From Chromatiaceae bacterium (GTDB lineage: Bacteria; Pseudomonadota; Gammaproteobacteria; Chromatiales; Chromatiaceae), in NCBI GenBank assembly GCA_027078745.1, contig JALWWO010000020.1:90219-154218 (forward strand): DNA of 64,000 nucleotides. Direction: 5' to 3'. Position 1 is the stretch's first letter. Each line of letters begins with the position of its first letter. The notes under the pieces were generated by a model, which did not search any database, was not told the DNA's origin, and saw only the letters and a list, made by a program, of their open reading frames with translations. Below, piece after piece: positions 18,051 to 28,786 of this stretch. The position numbers and the translations under genes were made by a program.

Positions 18051-19748
18051 ATGCTAGGTATCTGTGGTTGGGTCGGGACCCTGGCCGGTGAGGAAGCATC
18101 GCATCGTTGCTTAGCAGGGATGCTGCGGGATTGCGGTGCGGACTCAGATCTGGAAATTCCGGGCGTGCGGGAATCCGCCCTTCATTTGGGGTGTGCGGGC
18201 AATCCGTCCGAAGTCTCCGAACGCCTTTATGCGGACGCTAGCTTCGCCGTCGTACTGAGCGATCCCTTGCGGAGTGCTTCCGGCCGCAGAATCTTGGCCC
18301 GGGATCTGGTAGATCTCTATCGAGCGCATCAGTTGCAGTTCTTGCGGCGGGTGCGGGGTCCCTTTGCCCTGGCTCTCTACGATCATCAGCGGCGGCGGCT
18401 TCTGTTGGCGAGGGATCCCACGGGGCAGCGCCCCCTGTACCACTATCGAGCTGGCGCCTATTTTGCCTTCGCCAGCCGGCTCAGTGCCTTCCGCCGCCTG
18501 CCCGGCTTTCTTCCCCGGCTGAACGCCCAGCGTTTGCTGGATTATTTTTGTTTTCAGACCGTGCCCAGCCCCGGAGCGATCTATCGGGATTGCGAGCAAC
18601 TGTCTCCTGGGGAATTGCTGGTGCTGGAAAATGAGCAGGCACCAAGCCGGCGCCTGTTTTGGGAAGCCCGAGATGTGAGCCGCAGAGATGAGGCGCCGGA
18701 GGCCGAATTCACTCGTCAGTTTTCAAAAGCCCTCGCCCGCAGCTTGCAGGATGTACCTGAAGCGGCTGTCCTCGCCCAGGACAACTTGGGCTCGGCAGTG
18801 CTACAGCAGGGTCTGGCCCAGTGGCTCGGCCATCCACCGGCGAGATTCCAGTTGGGGGAGACCGTTCCTGCAACTGACTCCGAACCCTTGGAAACCTATT
18901 TAGACACTTTGGCCGCAGTCAGTGATGAGCCCCAGGGCAGTCCTCTGCTGGTCTCTGCCTACCTCTGCGCCCGAGCAGCTCGTCAGCAAGGGATGAGTTG
19001 TTTGCTCTCCGATGCAGGGGCTCGAGAACTCTTCGGTGCTACGTCCTTGGCTGCGCAGGCTTGGCAGCTGGAACGCTATCGGCGCATTCCGGCGTTCTGG
19101 CGCAAACAGCTGATCGAACCCGTGCTGTTCCGGATCCCAGAGATCCCCCGATGGGCTAAAAAACTGCAAGCCCTGCGCGCTCAGGTGCGGTGGGCCCAGG
19201 AACCGCCGTCTGCCTGGTTCTATCAACAAATAGCTCCCGCGTGGCCCGGGGGCACGCCCTTTTCCCCGAGCTTTCTCGAACAGGTCGATGCGGAAGCCCC
19301 GCGAAACGCTTTGCAAGGGGATCTCCCTCCCCTAGATCAACTGATGGTTTGGGAAATCAAATTTTCCCTGGTGGATCGCCAAATTGCCGCACTTCATCGG
19401 GCCAGCGCATTTGCGAACATGCCCATCTACCATCCTTTTTTGGATCAAGATTTGCTTCACTTCGCTTACCAGTTGCCGCCGGAAATACGGCTCAATGCGG
19501 GGAAACCCGGCGGCTTTCTCGCCCAAATCGCCGGGCAACCCTTGCAAGAGCCACCGCTGCCACATCATGCTTGGCTGAAGGCGGATCTAGCGGACTGGAT
19601 GCAAACGAAGCTGACCGCGTTGGAAGCACGGGAATTCCTATCCGCCGATTATCTGCGCTGGCTGCGCACCCAAACAGCACCGGAATTGCTCGATCGCTGC
19701 TGGTCCCTCGCTATGCTGGAGCACTGGTTGGAACAGCAGGGTCATTAG
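18051..19748 (+). CDS. Asparagine synthetase B-like protein lacking key catalytic motifs
   Basis: 565 residues, ATG 18051 with GGGGGAA at ideal distance. The fold is AsnB-like throughout: class II glutamine amidotransferase N-domain (FAVVLSDPLRSASGRRILA, RRLLLARDPTGQRPLYHY, YFAFASRLSAFRRLPG) and a synthetase-like C-domain ending with MPIYHPFLDQDLLHFAYQLP. Yet the nucleophile Cys2 is Leu (MLGICGW), the ATP-binding SGGxDSS loop is replaced by LAQDNLGSAVL (about residue 242), and GDGGDELFGGY is reduced to LLSDAGARELFGA (about residue 318). Both active sites therefore look dead. It may be a pseudoenzyme or regulatory relative of the AsnB-like proteins in polysaccharide loci. It stands alone, facing a secreted unknown (4-nt overlap of ends). 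Confidence 0.82.
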   Translation: MLGICGWVGTLAGEEASHRCLAGMLRDCGADSDLEIPGVRESALHLGCAGNPSEVSERLYADASFAVVLSDPLRSASGRRILARDLVDLYRAHQLQFLRRVRGPFALALYDHQRRRLLLARDPTGQRPLYHYRAGAYFAFASRLSAFRRLPGFLPRLNAQRLLDYFCFQTVPSPGAIYRDCEQLSPGELLVLENEQAPSRRLFWEARDVSRRDEAPEAEFTRQFSKALARSLQDVPEAAVLAQDNLGSAVLQQGLAQWLGHPPARFQLGETVPATDSEPLETYLDTLAAVSDEPQGSPLLVSAYLCARAARQQGMSCLLSDAGARELFGATSLAAQAWQLERYRRIPAFWRKQLIEPVLFRIPEIPRWAKKLQALRAQVRWAQEPPSAWFYQQIAPAWPGGTPFSPSFLEQVDAEAPRNALQGDLPPLDQLMVWEIKFSLVDRQIAALHRASAFANMPIYHPFLDQDLLHFAYQLPPEIRLNAGKPGGFLAQIAGQPLQEPPLPHHAWLKADLADWMQTKLTALEAREFLSADYLRWLRTQTAPELLDRCWSLAMLEHWLEQQGH

Positions 19749-21295
19749 GGCACCTGGGCTACGGGTCGCATCTGGGTATCACAGGTACCGCCGACCCAAA
19801 CTGTCTTGGTACGAGGTGCAGCTTTACAGCGTTTTCCCCGATCCTGAATCGCGCATTTCAGGGCGAGCGGCTTACCCTGCTTCAACCAAGGGGGGGTCTT
19901 GCGGTAGCGCCCGATGTGTGAAAACTTACAGCCCTTGGGAATGCCGTAAGGAACACAATTCTGGGCAGCCTGCAGGTGCACCTTGCGCCCGTCCACCAGA
20001 AAACCAGGGTAGTTATCGAGGATGCGCACCCGATCCCGATCCTCCTGTTCGGTGTATCGAAATTCTCGGAATCGGTAGTCCCGCCCCACTGCTTTTCCCA
20101 CCTGAATGCGGGTGTTAGCAATCAGGGCATAGTCCTTCCCCCGATGGGCGATGGCGCCGGACACATATTCCACCCGATGGTGTTTCGGGAAGCATTTTCC
20201 CATGGCGGGTGCGTGGTAATAATGGCGCACCGCTTTGAGGTCCGCCAAGCGATTGCTCGGGAAGAGGTCCTTGAGATCTTTGTCGGAACCGTAAAGGATG
20301 CGTTCCACATCCCGCACATTTTGGGCATACATGGCTTGAAGTCGATCGTAATATTCGCCGTTGCGCCGATTGTGGGCACTGCCCAGACCCTTCCGCAGAA
20401 AGCAGCTGGTCAGTCCGGAAATCTGGGTGAGGTACTCATCCCAGATGTTGTATTGGGAAGGCTTGGAGGCGACTCCCTGAAAATCTCCGGGGAATCGGCA
20501 ACCCTGTCGTTTTAAACACTGCCCTCTCGCTCGATTGCGGATGGAGAGGGCCACGATATTGCGCTCACAGGCCCCATAAGCACTGCAGCCCCGCCCCAGA
20601 TGCCCTTCAAACAGGGCGGTGCGTAAGGTATAGTCCAGATGCTTCGCCCGCGCCAGGGTCTTCAGGGGAATGCTCTGCTTGCGAGCCGCGATGTAGCGAT
20701 CCCAAGCCTTTTGCAAAGCTGTCCGGCGGCCGACCAGGGTGCGGTTGACGCGGGCGCAATCCTCCGATTCGTGGAATGCCCGCACGAGCCGATCCAAGGT
20801 GCTGGTCGCCTCAGAGACGGGAGAGGAAGCGCTCGGGGGGTCGAAGAAAGGCGCCTTCTTCAGCGCATAGAGATTCCGAACATCGATGACGTGCTTCACG
20901 CCGGCGGGGCAGTGATGGTTCTTCACTCGCAAGTGCTCCCGCCGCTTCAGGGCGCGCCGGAATCGTTCTGCGGATTCCGGGCCTGCGCGAGCCGCATCCA
21001 CGACGATTTCCTCCCAACCGACATAAGGCGTACCCTTCGCATCGGTCAGGGGCTTGCCCTTTCGGAGCACCAAGCAGGGGATCAGAGAAGTGCCCTGGGT
21101 GAGATCGCCCGCCGGCTTTGCCTGGGTGCCGAGGCGCGCAAAGTCGTCTGCATCATAATAGGGCATCCGCAGCGGGCCATTGAATCGGTACAGGGTCATG
21201 ACCGGCGTGGCTGGGATCTGAGCGGCAGCAGGCATCGCCAGCCCGAGAAGCCATACACCGCTGAGAAGAAGCAGGAATCTAGGATTTGCCTTCAT
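19745..21295 (-). CDS. Exported cysteine-containing protein of unknown function
   Basis: 516 residues from ATG 21295, chosen because it begins a clean signal peptide (MKANPRFLLLLSGVWLLGLA, cleavage near AAAQI); the longer frame to 21361 adds 22 residues with no signal character. The mature protein is basic, rich in Arg, Lys and Tyr, with about 14 cysteines, several close together (HLGRGCSAYGACERN; KRQGCRFPGD; CVPYGIPKGCKFSHIGRY), suggesting disulfides in the periplasm or outside. A central segment (YDRLQAMYAQNVRDVERILYG) is helical. I recognise no family. It lies 66 nt downstream of guaA on the same strand but need not share its function. Confidence 0.65.
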   Translation of the reverse strand: MKANPRFLLLLSGVWLLGLAMPAAAQIPATPVMTLYRFNGPLRMPYYDADDFARLGTQAKPAGDLTQGTSLIPCLVLRKGKPLTDAKGTPYVGWEEIVVDAARAGPESAERFRRALKRREHLRVKNHHCPAGVKHVIDVRNLYALKKAPFFDPPSASSPVSEATSTLDRLVRAFHESEDCARVNRTLVGRRTALQKAWDRYIAARKQSIPLKTLARAKHLDYTLRTALFEGHLGRGCSAYGACERNIVALSIRNRARGQCLKRQGCRFPGDFQGVASKPSQYNIWDEYLTQISGLTSCFLRKGLGSAHNRRNGEYYDRLQAMYAQNVRDVERILYGSDKDLKDLFPSNRLADLKAVRHYYHAPAMGKCFPKHHRVEYVSGAIAHRGKDYALIANTRIQVGKAVGRDYRFREFRYTEQEDRDRVRILDNYPGFLVDGRKVHLQAAQNCVPYGIPKGCKFSHIGRYRKTPPWLKQGKPLALKCAIQDRGKRCKAAPRTKTVWVGGTCDTQMRPVAQVP

Positions 21296-21361
21296 CGTAG
21301 GAAGCAGGTCAGTCTGTGCAGGTCTGCAGCGGAATAATGAGGAGAAATAGGGGGAAGGCAC

Positions 21362-22948
21362 TCATTCCCATTCGATGGTGCCCGGGGGTTTTCCGGTGAT
21401 GTCGTAGACGACCCGAGAAAGTCCCGGCACCTCGTTGAGGATGCGGCGGGTGACGAGATCCAGAAAATCATAAGGCAGATGAGCCCAACGGGCGGTCATG
21501 AAATCCACGGTCTCCACAGCGCGCAGGGCGATGACCGGCGCATATTGGCGATTATCTCCCACCACCCCCACGGAGTGCACCGGCAGGAACACGGCGAAGG
21601 CTTGGGAGACGCGATCGTAGAGATCCGCCCGACGCAATTCTTCGATGAAGATGTGATCTGCCCGCCGGAGGGTGTCGGCAGCTGCCTTGGTCACCGGTCC
21701 CAAAATGCGCACTCCTAAGCCAGGTCCGGGGAAGGGATGGCGATAGACCATATCCGAAGGCAAACCTAGCTCGAGGCCGATCTTGCGCACCTCGTCCTTG
21801 AAGAGCTCCCGCAAGGGTTCCACGAGCTTGAGCTTCATGGTCTCCGGCAGCCCGCCCACATTGTGATGGGATTTGATGACCTTAGCCTTGCCCGTGCGGC
21901 TGCCCGCCGATTCGATCACATCCGGATAGATGGTGCCCTGAGCCAGCCATCGCACCTTGGGCAGTTTTTCCGCCGCTTCTTCAAAGACTTGGATAAAGGT
22001 GTTGCCGATGATCTTCCGCTTGCGCTCCGGATCTTCGACCCCCGCCAGGGCAGTGAGGAAGCGTTCTTCCGCATCCACCCGAATGACCCGTACCCCCATA
22101 TGGCGGCTGAAGGTGCGCATGACCTGATCCCCTTCCCCTAGCCGCAGCAAGCCATTGTCCACGAATACACAGGTGAGCCGATCCCCGATGGCGCGATGGA
22201 GCAGAGCGGCGACCACAGAGGAATCCACCCCGCCGGAGAGTCCTAAGAGGACCTCATCTTCACCCACCTGCGCTTGAATCGAGGGAATGCTCGCCTGGAT
22301 GATGTTGTCCGTCGTCCAGAGCCGCCCGCAGCCGCAGATTTCGTGCACAAAGCGCTCGATAATCCGCTGCCCCTGACGGGTGTGGGTGACTTCGGGATGA
22401 AATTGCAACCCGTAGATCCGGCGTTCTTCCTGAACCATGCCGGCCAGGGGCGCATTGTCCGTGGCGCAGAGCACCTGAAACCCTGGGGGAAGCTGATCCA
22501 CCCGATCCCCGTGACTCATCCACACATCTAAACAAGCTAATCCCTCGGGGCTCGTGTGGTCTTCCATATCCCGCAGGAGGCGGCCCGGATGGCGCACCAC
22601 CACTCGGGCATAACCGTATTCCCGATGGGTGGCCGGGGAAACCCGCCCCCCTAGCTGGGCGGCGAGGGTCTGCATGCCATAACAGATACCCAACAGGGGC
22701 ACCCCCAGCGCAAAGATCACCGGATCCGCTCGGGGTGGATCCGCTTCGTGCGCGGATTGGGGGCCGCCGGAAAGGATGATGCCCCTGGGGGCAAAGGTTC
22801 GGATCTGGTCCCCTGTCCAGTCCCAGGGATGGATCTCACAGTAGACACCTGCTTCCCGCACCCGTCGGGCGATGAGCTGGGTGTATTGGGAACCGAAGTC
22901 CAGGATCAGAATGCGATCTGCATGCAGCCGTTGAGCACTCGGGTGCAT
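21362..22948 (-). CDS. guaA: GMP synthase (glutamine-hydrolysing)
   Basis: 528 residues from ATG 22948 ([20 protein letters not shown]); the longer in-frame start at 23014 would run back into guaB. Class I amidotransferase domain with Cys nucleophile in [17 protein letters not shown] and catalytic His/Glu in [11 protein letters not shown], then the PP-loop ATP pyrophosphatase domain ([19 protein letters not shown]) and the C-terminal dimerisation domain ([13 protein letters not shown] ... [13 protein letters not shown] ... PGTIEWE). Converts XMP to GMP. Follows guaB by 10 nt, the classical guaBA operon. Confidence 0.97.
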   Translation of the reverse strand: MHPSAQRLHADRILILDFGSQYTQLIARRVREAGVYCEIHPWDWTGDQIRTFAPRGIILSGGPQSAHEADPPRADPVIFALGVPLLGICYGMQTLAAQLGGRVSPATHREYGYARVVVRHPGRLLRDMEDHTSPEGLACLDVWMSHGDRVDQLPPGFQVLCATDNAPLAGMVQEERRIYGLQFHPEVTHTRQGQRIIERFVHEICGCGRLWTTDNIIQASIPSIQAQVGEDEVLLGLSGGVDSSVVAALLHRAIGDRLTCVFVDNGLLRLGEGDQVMRTFSRHMGVRVIRVDAEERFLTALAGVEDPERKRKIIGNTFIQVFEEAAEKLPKVRWLAQGTIYPDVIESAGSRTGKAKVIKSHHNVGGLPETMKLKLVEPLRELFKDEVRKIGLELGLPSDMVYRHPFPGPGLGVRILGPVTKAAADTLRRADHIFIEELRRADLYDRVSQAFAVFLPVHSVGVVGDNRQYAPVIALRAVETVDFMTARWAHLPYDFLDLVTRRILNEVPGLSRVVYDITGKPPGTIEWE

Positions 22949-22958
22949 AGGAACAAGC

Positions 22959-24443
<1,485 letters not shown>

Positions 24444-24527
24444 CTAGCAATGTATCAGTTCCGAAACAGGGTTCTTGCAACGGTTCTCAAGAAGCACTGC
24501 GGGCGCTTCAAACTGAGCGAAATCAGC

Positions 24528-24536
24528 AGTATAACA
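24528..24536 (-). promoter_or_regulatory. Candidate extended -10 promoter for guaBA
   Basis: Minus-strand TGTTATACT is a TG-n-TATACT extended -10 element about 100 nt upstream of the guaB start in the AT-richer divergent interval. No good -35 is seen, which fits an extended -10 promoter. No PurR-like palindrome was evident. Confidence 0.45.
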
Positions 24537-24641
24537 GAGAAAAATAGCAGACGAGGACACTGGGCAGCCTGCGAACATAGGCTTCAGCGGATGCGCGCGG
24601 AAGGTTCCCCATTTCAAGCACCGGTTAAGGCGGAGCCGCCG

Positions 24642-25769
24642 GTGAAGCTCCTCTACTTCATCACGGAGGATTGGTTCTTCTGCTCCCATTTCCGCAATCG
24701 GGCTCAAGCCGCTCGGGAAGCCGGTTATGCGGTAACCTTGCTCACCCATGTGAACGAGCGGGAAGCCTGCATCCGAGAGCTGGGCATCGATCTGATTCCC
24801 CTGGCGCTGTCGCGGCGAAGCCTGAATCCCTGGCGAGAGCTGCGCACTTTTCTGGCCATTCTGCGGGTCTATCGCCAACAGCGGCCTCAACTGGTGCATC
24901 ATTTCGCCCTGAAACCCATCCTCTACGGGACCTTAGCCGCGCGTTTGGCAGGAATTCCGCACTGTGTCAATGCCCCCTTAGGCATGGGATTTGTCTACTC
25001 TTCTTCGTCCCTGTTAGCTCGGATCCTTCGTCCCCTGCTCTCCCTCGCCCTGCGGTTTCTGCTGAATCCACCGAACAGCCGGGTGATCTTCGAAAATGCC
25101 GACGACCGCCGCGCTGCCATTCAGCAGGGCTTGGTACGGGCAGAACAGGCAGTCTTGATGCCCGGGGCTGGGGTGGAGGTCCAGCGATTCCAACCTCAGC
25201 CAGTGTCCCCCTGTGCGGTGCCTGCGGTGGTGCTCGTCGCGCGAATGCTCTGGGAGAAAGGCATCGGCACCTTCGTGGAAGCAGCACGCCGCCTGCGAGC
25301 CCAAAACCTAAGGGCTCGCTTTCTGGTCGTGGGTGCACCGGATGAAGAAAACCCTGCTGCGATTCCAAAAACTCAGCTGGAAGCCTGGGATCGGGCGGGT
25401 TTGATAGAATGGTTGGGCTATCGGACCGATATTCCCGAGATTCTCTCTCACGCCCAGATTTTTTGCCTGCCTTCTGCCTATGGGGAGGGACTGCCCAAGG
25501 CGATCTTGGAAGCCATGGCAGCAGGCTTGCCCGTGGTGACCACCGACGTGCCCGGCTGTCGGGAAGCAGTGCGGCACGGAGAAAACGGGCTGCTGGTACC
25601 CAGCCGCGATCCCCGAGCCCTGGCGAAGGCGCTGGCTCGATTGCTCCGAGATCCCGCATGTTGTCGGCGCATGGGACAGCGGGGACGGTGGCGGGCAGAG
25701 CGGGAATTTTCCTCCACCCGCATCTGTGCAGCGACCCTTCGGCTCTATGAAGACCTATTAACGACCTGA
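24642..25769 (+). CDS. GT4-type glycosyltransferase
   Basis: 375 residues from a GTG at 24642 (VKLLYFITEDWFFCSHF), where homologous proteins normally begin; AAGGCGGAG lies upstream. Alternative starts: ATG 24591 or ATG 24450, the latter adding a non-family N-terminus. Two Rossmann-like halves: acceptor side (RAQAAREAGYAVTLLTHV, LVHHFALKPILYGTLAARL) and donor side (VVLVARMLWEKGIGTFVEAA, then EILSHAQIFCLPSAYGEGLPKAILEAMAAGLPVVTTDVPG), which contains the retaining-GT EX7E motif for nucleotide-sugar binding. Probably builds a surface glycan; acceptor unknown. Its stop TGA shares one base with the ATG of the kinase gene, an unusual partner. Confidence 0.88.
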   Translation: MKLLYFITEDWFFCSHFRNRAQAAREAGYAVTLLTHVNEREACIRELGIDLIPLALSRRSLNPWRELRTFLAILRVYRQQRPQLVHHFALKPILYGTLAARLAGIPHCVNAPLGMGFVYSSSSLLARILRPLLSLALRFLLNPPNSRVIFENADDRRAAIQQGLVRAEQAVLMPGAGVEVQRFQPQPVSPCAVPAVVLVARMLWEKGIGTFVEAARRLRAQNLRARFLVVGAPDEENPAAIPKTQLEAWDRAGLIEWLGYRTDIPEILSHAQIFCLPSAYGEGLPKAILEAMAAGLPVVTTDVPGCREAVRHGENGLLVPSRDPRALAKALARLLRDPACCRRMGQRGRWRAEREFSSTRICAATLRLYEDLLTT

Positions 25770-28700
25770 TGCAGATCCCCGGTTACACCCTCCTTCGCGA
25801 ACTCGGTCGGGGCGGCATGGCCACGGTTTATCTGGCGCGGCACAACTTCCTCCAACATCAGGTCGCCCTCAAAATCATGCAGCCGCCCCCAGCGGGAGCC
25901 CAGGAATTCGCCGCCCGCTTCTTGAAAGAGGGGCGCATTCTCTTCCGGCTTCAGGAACAGCACAGTTGCCCCCAGATCATCCGGCTCTACGATCTCAATG
26001 TATTCCAAGGGATCCATTACATTTCCATGGAATACCTGCCCAACGGCACACTCGCCGAGCGCATTCAACGGGGATTATCGCCGGAACGAACCTTGGAAAT
26101 CCTCCGCGCTATCGCCCAGGCCCTCGCCGTCGCCCATGGACAGGGCATCATCCATCGGGATATCAAACCCCAAAACATCCTGTTCCGCGAGGATGAAACG
26201 CCGGTGCTCACGGATTTCGGCATCGCGCGAATTCAGGATGCGGGTTTGGAGACCACCCAACTGACCCAGGTGGGTATGGTCATCGGCAGCCCCCGCTATA
26301 TGAGCCCCGAGCAGACCCAGGGGCAACCGGTGGATGCTCGGGCGGATCTCTACAGCTTGGGGGTGCTGTTCTACGAGATGCTCACCCAAGAGCTGCCCTA
26401 TCAAGCGAAGGATGTGGTGAGCCTGGCGGTGAAACACTGCACCGCCCCCATTCCCGTGCTGGAAGGGGCGCTGCACCCCTACCAGCCCATGCTGGAAAAA
26501 CTGCTCGCCAAGAAGCCGGAAGATCGTTTTGACAGCGCGCAAGCGTTGATTCAAGCCATCGACCGGATGAAATCCGATCGTTCGGCGGAATTGGGGGAGC
26601 CGACGCGCATCTTGGTTCGGAAGCCAGAGATCGATCGGTCCGACCGAGAGACATCGGACAGTGAACAGACCCGTTTCTTTGAAGACTTGGCGGCAGAGAA
26701 AGTGCCGGTTCCAGCGGGGAGAGAAACCGCCGAAGAAACGGGCTCAGAACAAGCAGCAGACACAGAAAGCGCGGGAAAAAAGAAACCGCCCGCTCGATCC
26801 CGACGACGCCTAACCCTGGCAGCCGCTGTGGCCGCTGCTCTCGGATGGGCGGGTTTCCTGCTATATCCTCGGCTCATTCCCCAGTTACAGACGACGAAGG
26901 AAACACCGGAGCATCCACCGAATACCGAGGAACAGACTGCTGAACTGATTCAGGAAGCATCCACCACCCCTTCGGAGCCCCCTAGGTCGATTCGGGAAAC
27001 CCCATCGATCGACCTCGCTGCAGAGGCAGATCGGTTGGAAGCCCAGGCGCGACAACGATTTGACGCAGGGGATCTTTCCGGCTGTTCGGTGCTGATTCAG
27101 CAGGGCTTAGCGATGCTGCCGAATCATGCCGGACTGTTGGCACTGCAGGCAGAACTGCAACAGCAGCGCGAGATCCAGCGCAGGCGGGCGCAAGCGGAGA
27201 TCGCATTTCGCCAAGCCCAAGCAAACTATGATCGCGGCCAGTTTTCGGCGGCCCTTGAGCAAGTGCAGCAGGGTTTGGCCCTGCAACCCAATCATCCGCA
27301 GCTGCAAGTCTTGCAGGCGAAGATTCAGCAGCAATTGCGGGAAAGGGAACAGATTCAGGCTGTTCTCACCCAAGCCCGCGCCCATCTCGCCGTCCGTGAA
27401 GAGGTTCAGGCGCTTCAGGTTCTCGAGGCTGCGCGGCAGCAGTTTTCCGAGGATCCCGAGTTGGAAGCACTTAGAGAAGAAATCCTAGCGGCACAGGCGC
27501 AGAGAACAGAAAAGATTCGATCGCTGATCGCAGCAGCCACCCAAGCCTTGCAGGCGGGGGAATTGGAAAAGGCCCTGCGATCCGTCCGTGCCGGTCTAGA
27601 ACTGGACGCCCTACGACCCGATTTGCAGCAGCTACACCGAGAGATTCTTCGCCGTCAGGCCCAACAGGCAGCAATTACCCAACAGCTGACTGCTTGCGGT
27701 ACCGAATCAGCTGACCTAGCTGCACAGGTGCGCTGCTACCGGCAGGTGCTCCTTCGGGACCCTCAAAATGAGATCGCGCTGAACCAGTTGGAAACCTTGC
27801 AAAAACAGCTCTTTGCCCAGATCGAGGCACAGCTGCACAAGGGGGCGGTGGCAGCGGCTACCCCTTTGCTCGCCAGCGCGGAACAGCTGTATGAGAAAGA
27901 CCCTCGCTTACCCATTTTGCGCAAGCGGCTGGAAAAGCTTTCCCAACTGTTGCCAGAGATGATCGCCCTGAAGGGAGGTTGCTTCCAAATGGGCAGTCCG
28001 GAAACAGATCCCCACCATGAAGAGGATGAGCGCTTGCATCAGGTCTGCATCAAGCCCTTTCGCTTAGCCAAGCGAGAAGTGCGGGTAGCGGATTTTCAAC
28101 GCTTTGTCGCTGCAGAGGACTATCAAACGGATGCGGAATATGGTACCGGCGGCGTGCAGGGTTGCTGGGCGTTCGACCCCGAAAGGCATGAAAAACCCTG
28201 GGATTACCATCCCTGGGCAAATTGGAAACAGCCGAACAAGGCTCGCAAGAATCAACCCCAAGACCCGGTGAGCTGTGTGAGCAAGAACGATGCGGAACGC
28301 TATATCCGCTGGTTAAACCAAGAGACCGGACAGCATTTTCGGCTACCCACAGAAGCGGAATGGGAGTATGCGGCTCGAGGTGGCACCCAAACGCCCTGTT
28401 TCTGGGGGGAGTGCCGGCAAAAAGCGGCCTGCGATTACGCGAATACGGCAGACGCTGGCCAGGACTGGGAAGCAGGTGTGCCCTGCGATGACGGTTTTGA
28501 ATGGGTGGCACCCGTGGGCAGCTTTTCCCCCAATCCCCTGGGTTTCCAGGATCTCATCGGAAATCTGTTGGAATGGACCTGTTCCGCCTATGATCCTGAA
28601 TACAGCGGCTTAGAGAACCGTTGCATGGCGCCCCATGCTCCGGAACCTGCCGTGCTGCGGGGAGGCGCCTGGAACAGCGGCCCTACCGCCATTCGCACCG

Positions 28701-28771
28701 CCTATCGCAACCGGAACTATCCGGAATCCCGGTACAGCTTTGTGGGGTTTCGACTGGCCCAGGATGAATAA
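25769..28771 (+). CDS. Transmembrane Ser/Thr protein kinase with TPR/coiled-coil region and C-terminal SUMF1-like domain
   Basis: 1000 residues. Hanks-type kinase at residues 5-270: glycine loop LGRGGMATVYLARH, Lys in VALKIM, catalytic loop IIHRDIKPQNIL (Asp near 129), LTDFGIARI and GSPRYMSPEQ, all intact, so it should be active. An acidic linker, then one membrane helix (LTLAAAVAAALGWAGFLLYP, about 347-366). Residues 400-720 are Gln/Ala/Leu-rich TPR-like helices (QQGLALQPNHPQLQVLQAKI). Residues 730-1000 form a formylglycine-generating-enzyme-like domain (GGCFQMGSPETDP, FRLPTEAEWEYAARGG, GNLLEWTCSAYDPE, LRGGAWNSGP, FVGFRLA) without the paired active-site cysteines of true FGE. By topology the kinase is cytoplasmic and the SUMF1 part periplasmic, like PpkA plus TagR of the T6SS threonine-phosphorylation pathway; that link is inference. 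Confidence 0.87.
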   Translation: MQIPGYTLLRELGRGGMATVYLARHNFLQHQVALKIMQPPPAGAQEFAARFLKEGRILFRLQEQHSCPQIIRLYDLNVFQGIHYISMEYLPNGTLAERIQRGLSPERTLEILRAIAQALAVAHGQGIIHRDIKPQNILFREDETPVLTDFGIARIQDAGLETTQLTQVGMVIGSPRYMSPEQTQGQPVDARADLYSLGVLFYEMLTQELPYQAKDVVSLAVKHCTAPIPVLEGALHPYQPMLEKLLAKKPEDRFDSAQALIQAIDRMKSDRSAELGEPTRILVRKPEIDRSDRETSDSEQTRFFEDLAAEKVPVPAGRETAEETGSEQAADTESAGKKKPPARSRRRLTLAAAVAAALGWAGFLLYPRLIPQLQTTKETPEHPPNTEEQTAELIQEASTTPSEPPRSIRETPSIDLAAEADRLEAQARQRFDAGDLSGCSVLIQQGLAMLPNHAGLLALQAELQQQREIQRRRAQAEIAFRQAQANYDRGQFSAALEQVQQGLALQPNHPQLQVLQAKIQQQLREREQIQAVLTQARAHLAVREEVQALQVLEAARQQFSEDPELEALREEILAAQAQRTEKIRSLIAAATQALQAGELEKALRSVRAGLELDALRPDLQQLHREILRRQAQQAAITQQLTACGTESADLAAQVRCYRQVLLRDPQNEIALNQLETLQKQLFAQIEAQLHKGAVAAATPLLASAEQLYEKDPRLPILRKRLEKLSQLLPEMIALKGGCFQMGSPETDPHHEEDERLHQVCIKPFRLAKREVRVADFQRFVAAEDYQTDAEYGTGGVQGCWAFDPERHEKPWDYHPWANWKQPNKARKNQPQDPVSCVSKNDAERYIRWLNQETGQHFRLPTEAEWEYAARGGTQTPCFWGECRQKAACDYANTADAGQDWEAGVPCDDGFEWVAPVGSFSPNPLGFQDLIGNLLEWTCSAYDPEYSGLENRCMAPHAPEPAVLRGGAWNSGPTAIRTAYRNRNYPESRYSFVGFRLAQDE

Positions 28772-28786
28772 GAATAGCTCGTACCC

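Noticed and set aside
18010-18060. Alternative start for the AsnB-like gene that would restore Cys2
   Set aside because: No in-frame upstream or downstream start is followed by a Cys codon, and the ribosome site fixes the ATG at 18051.
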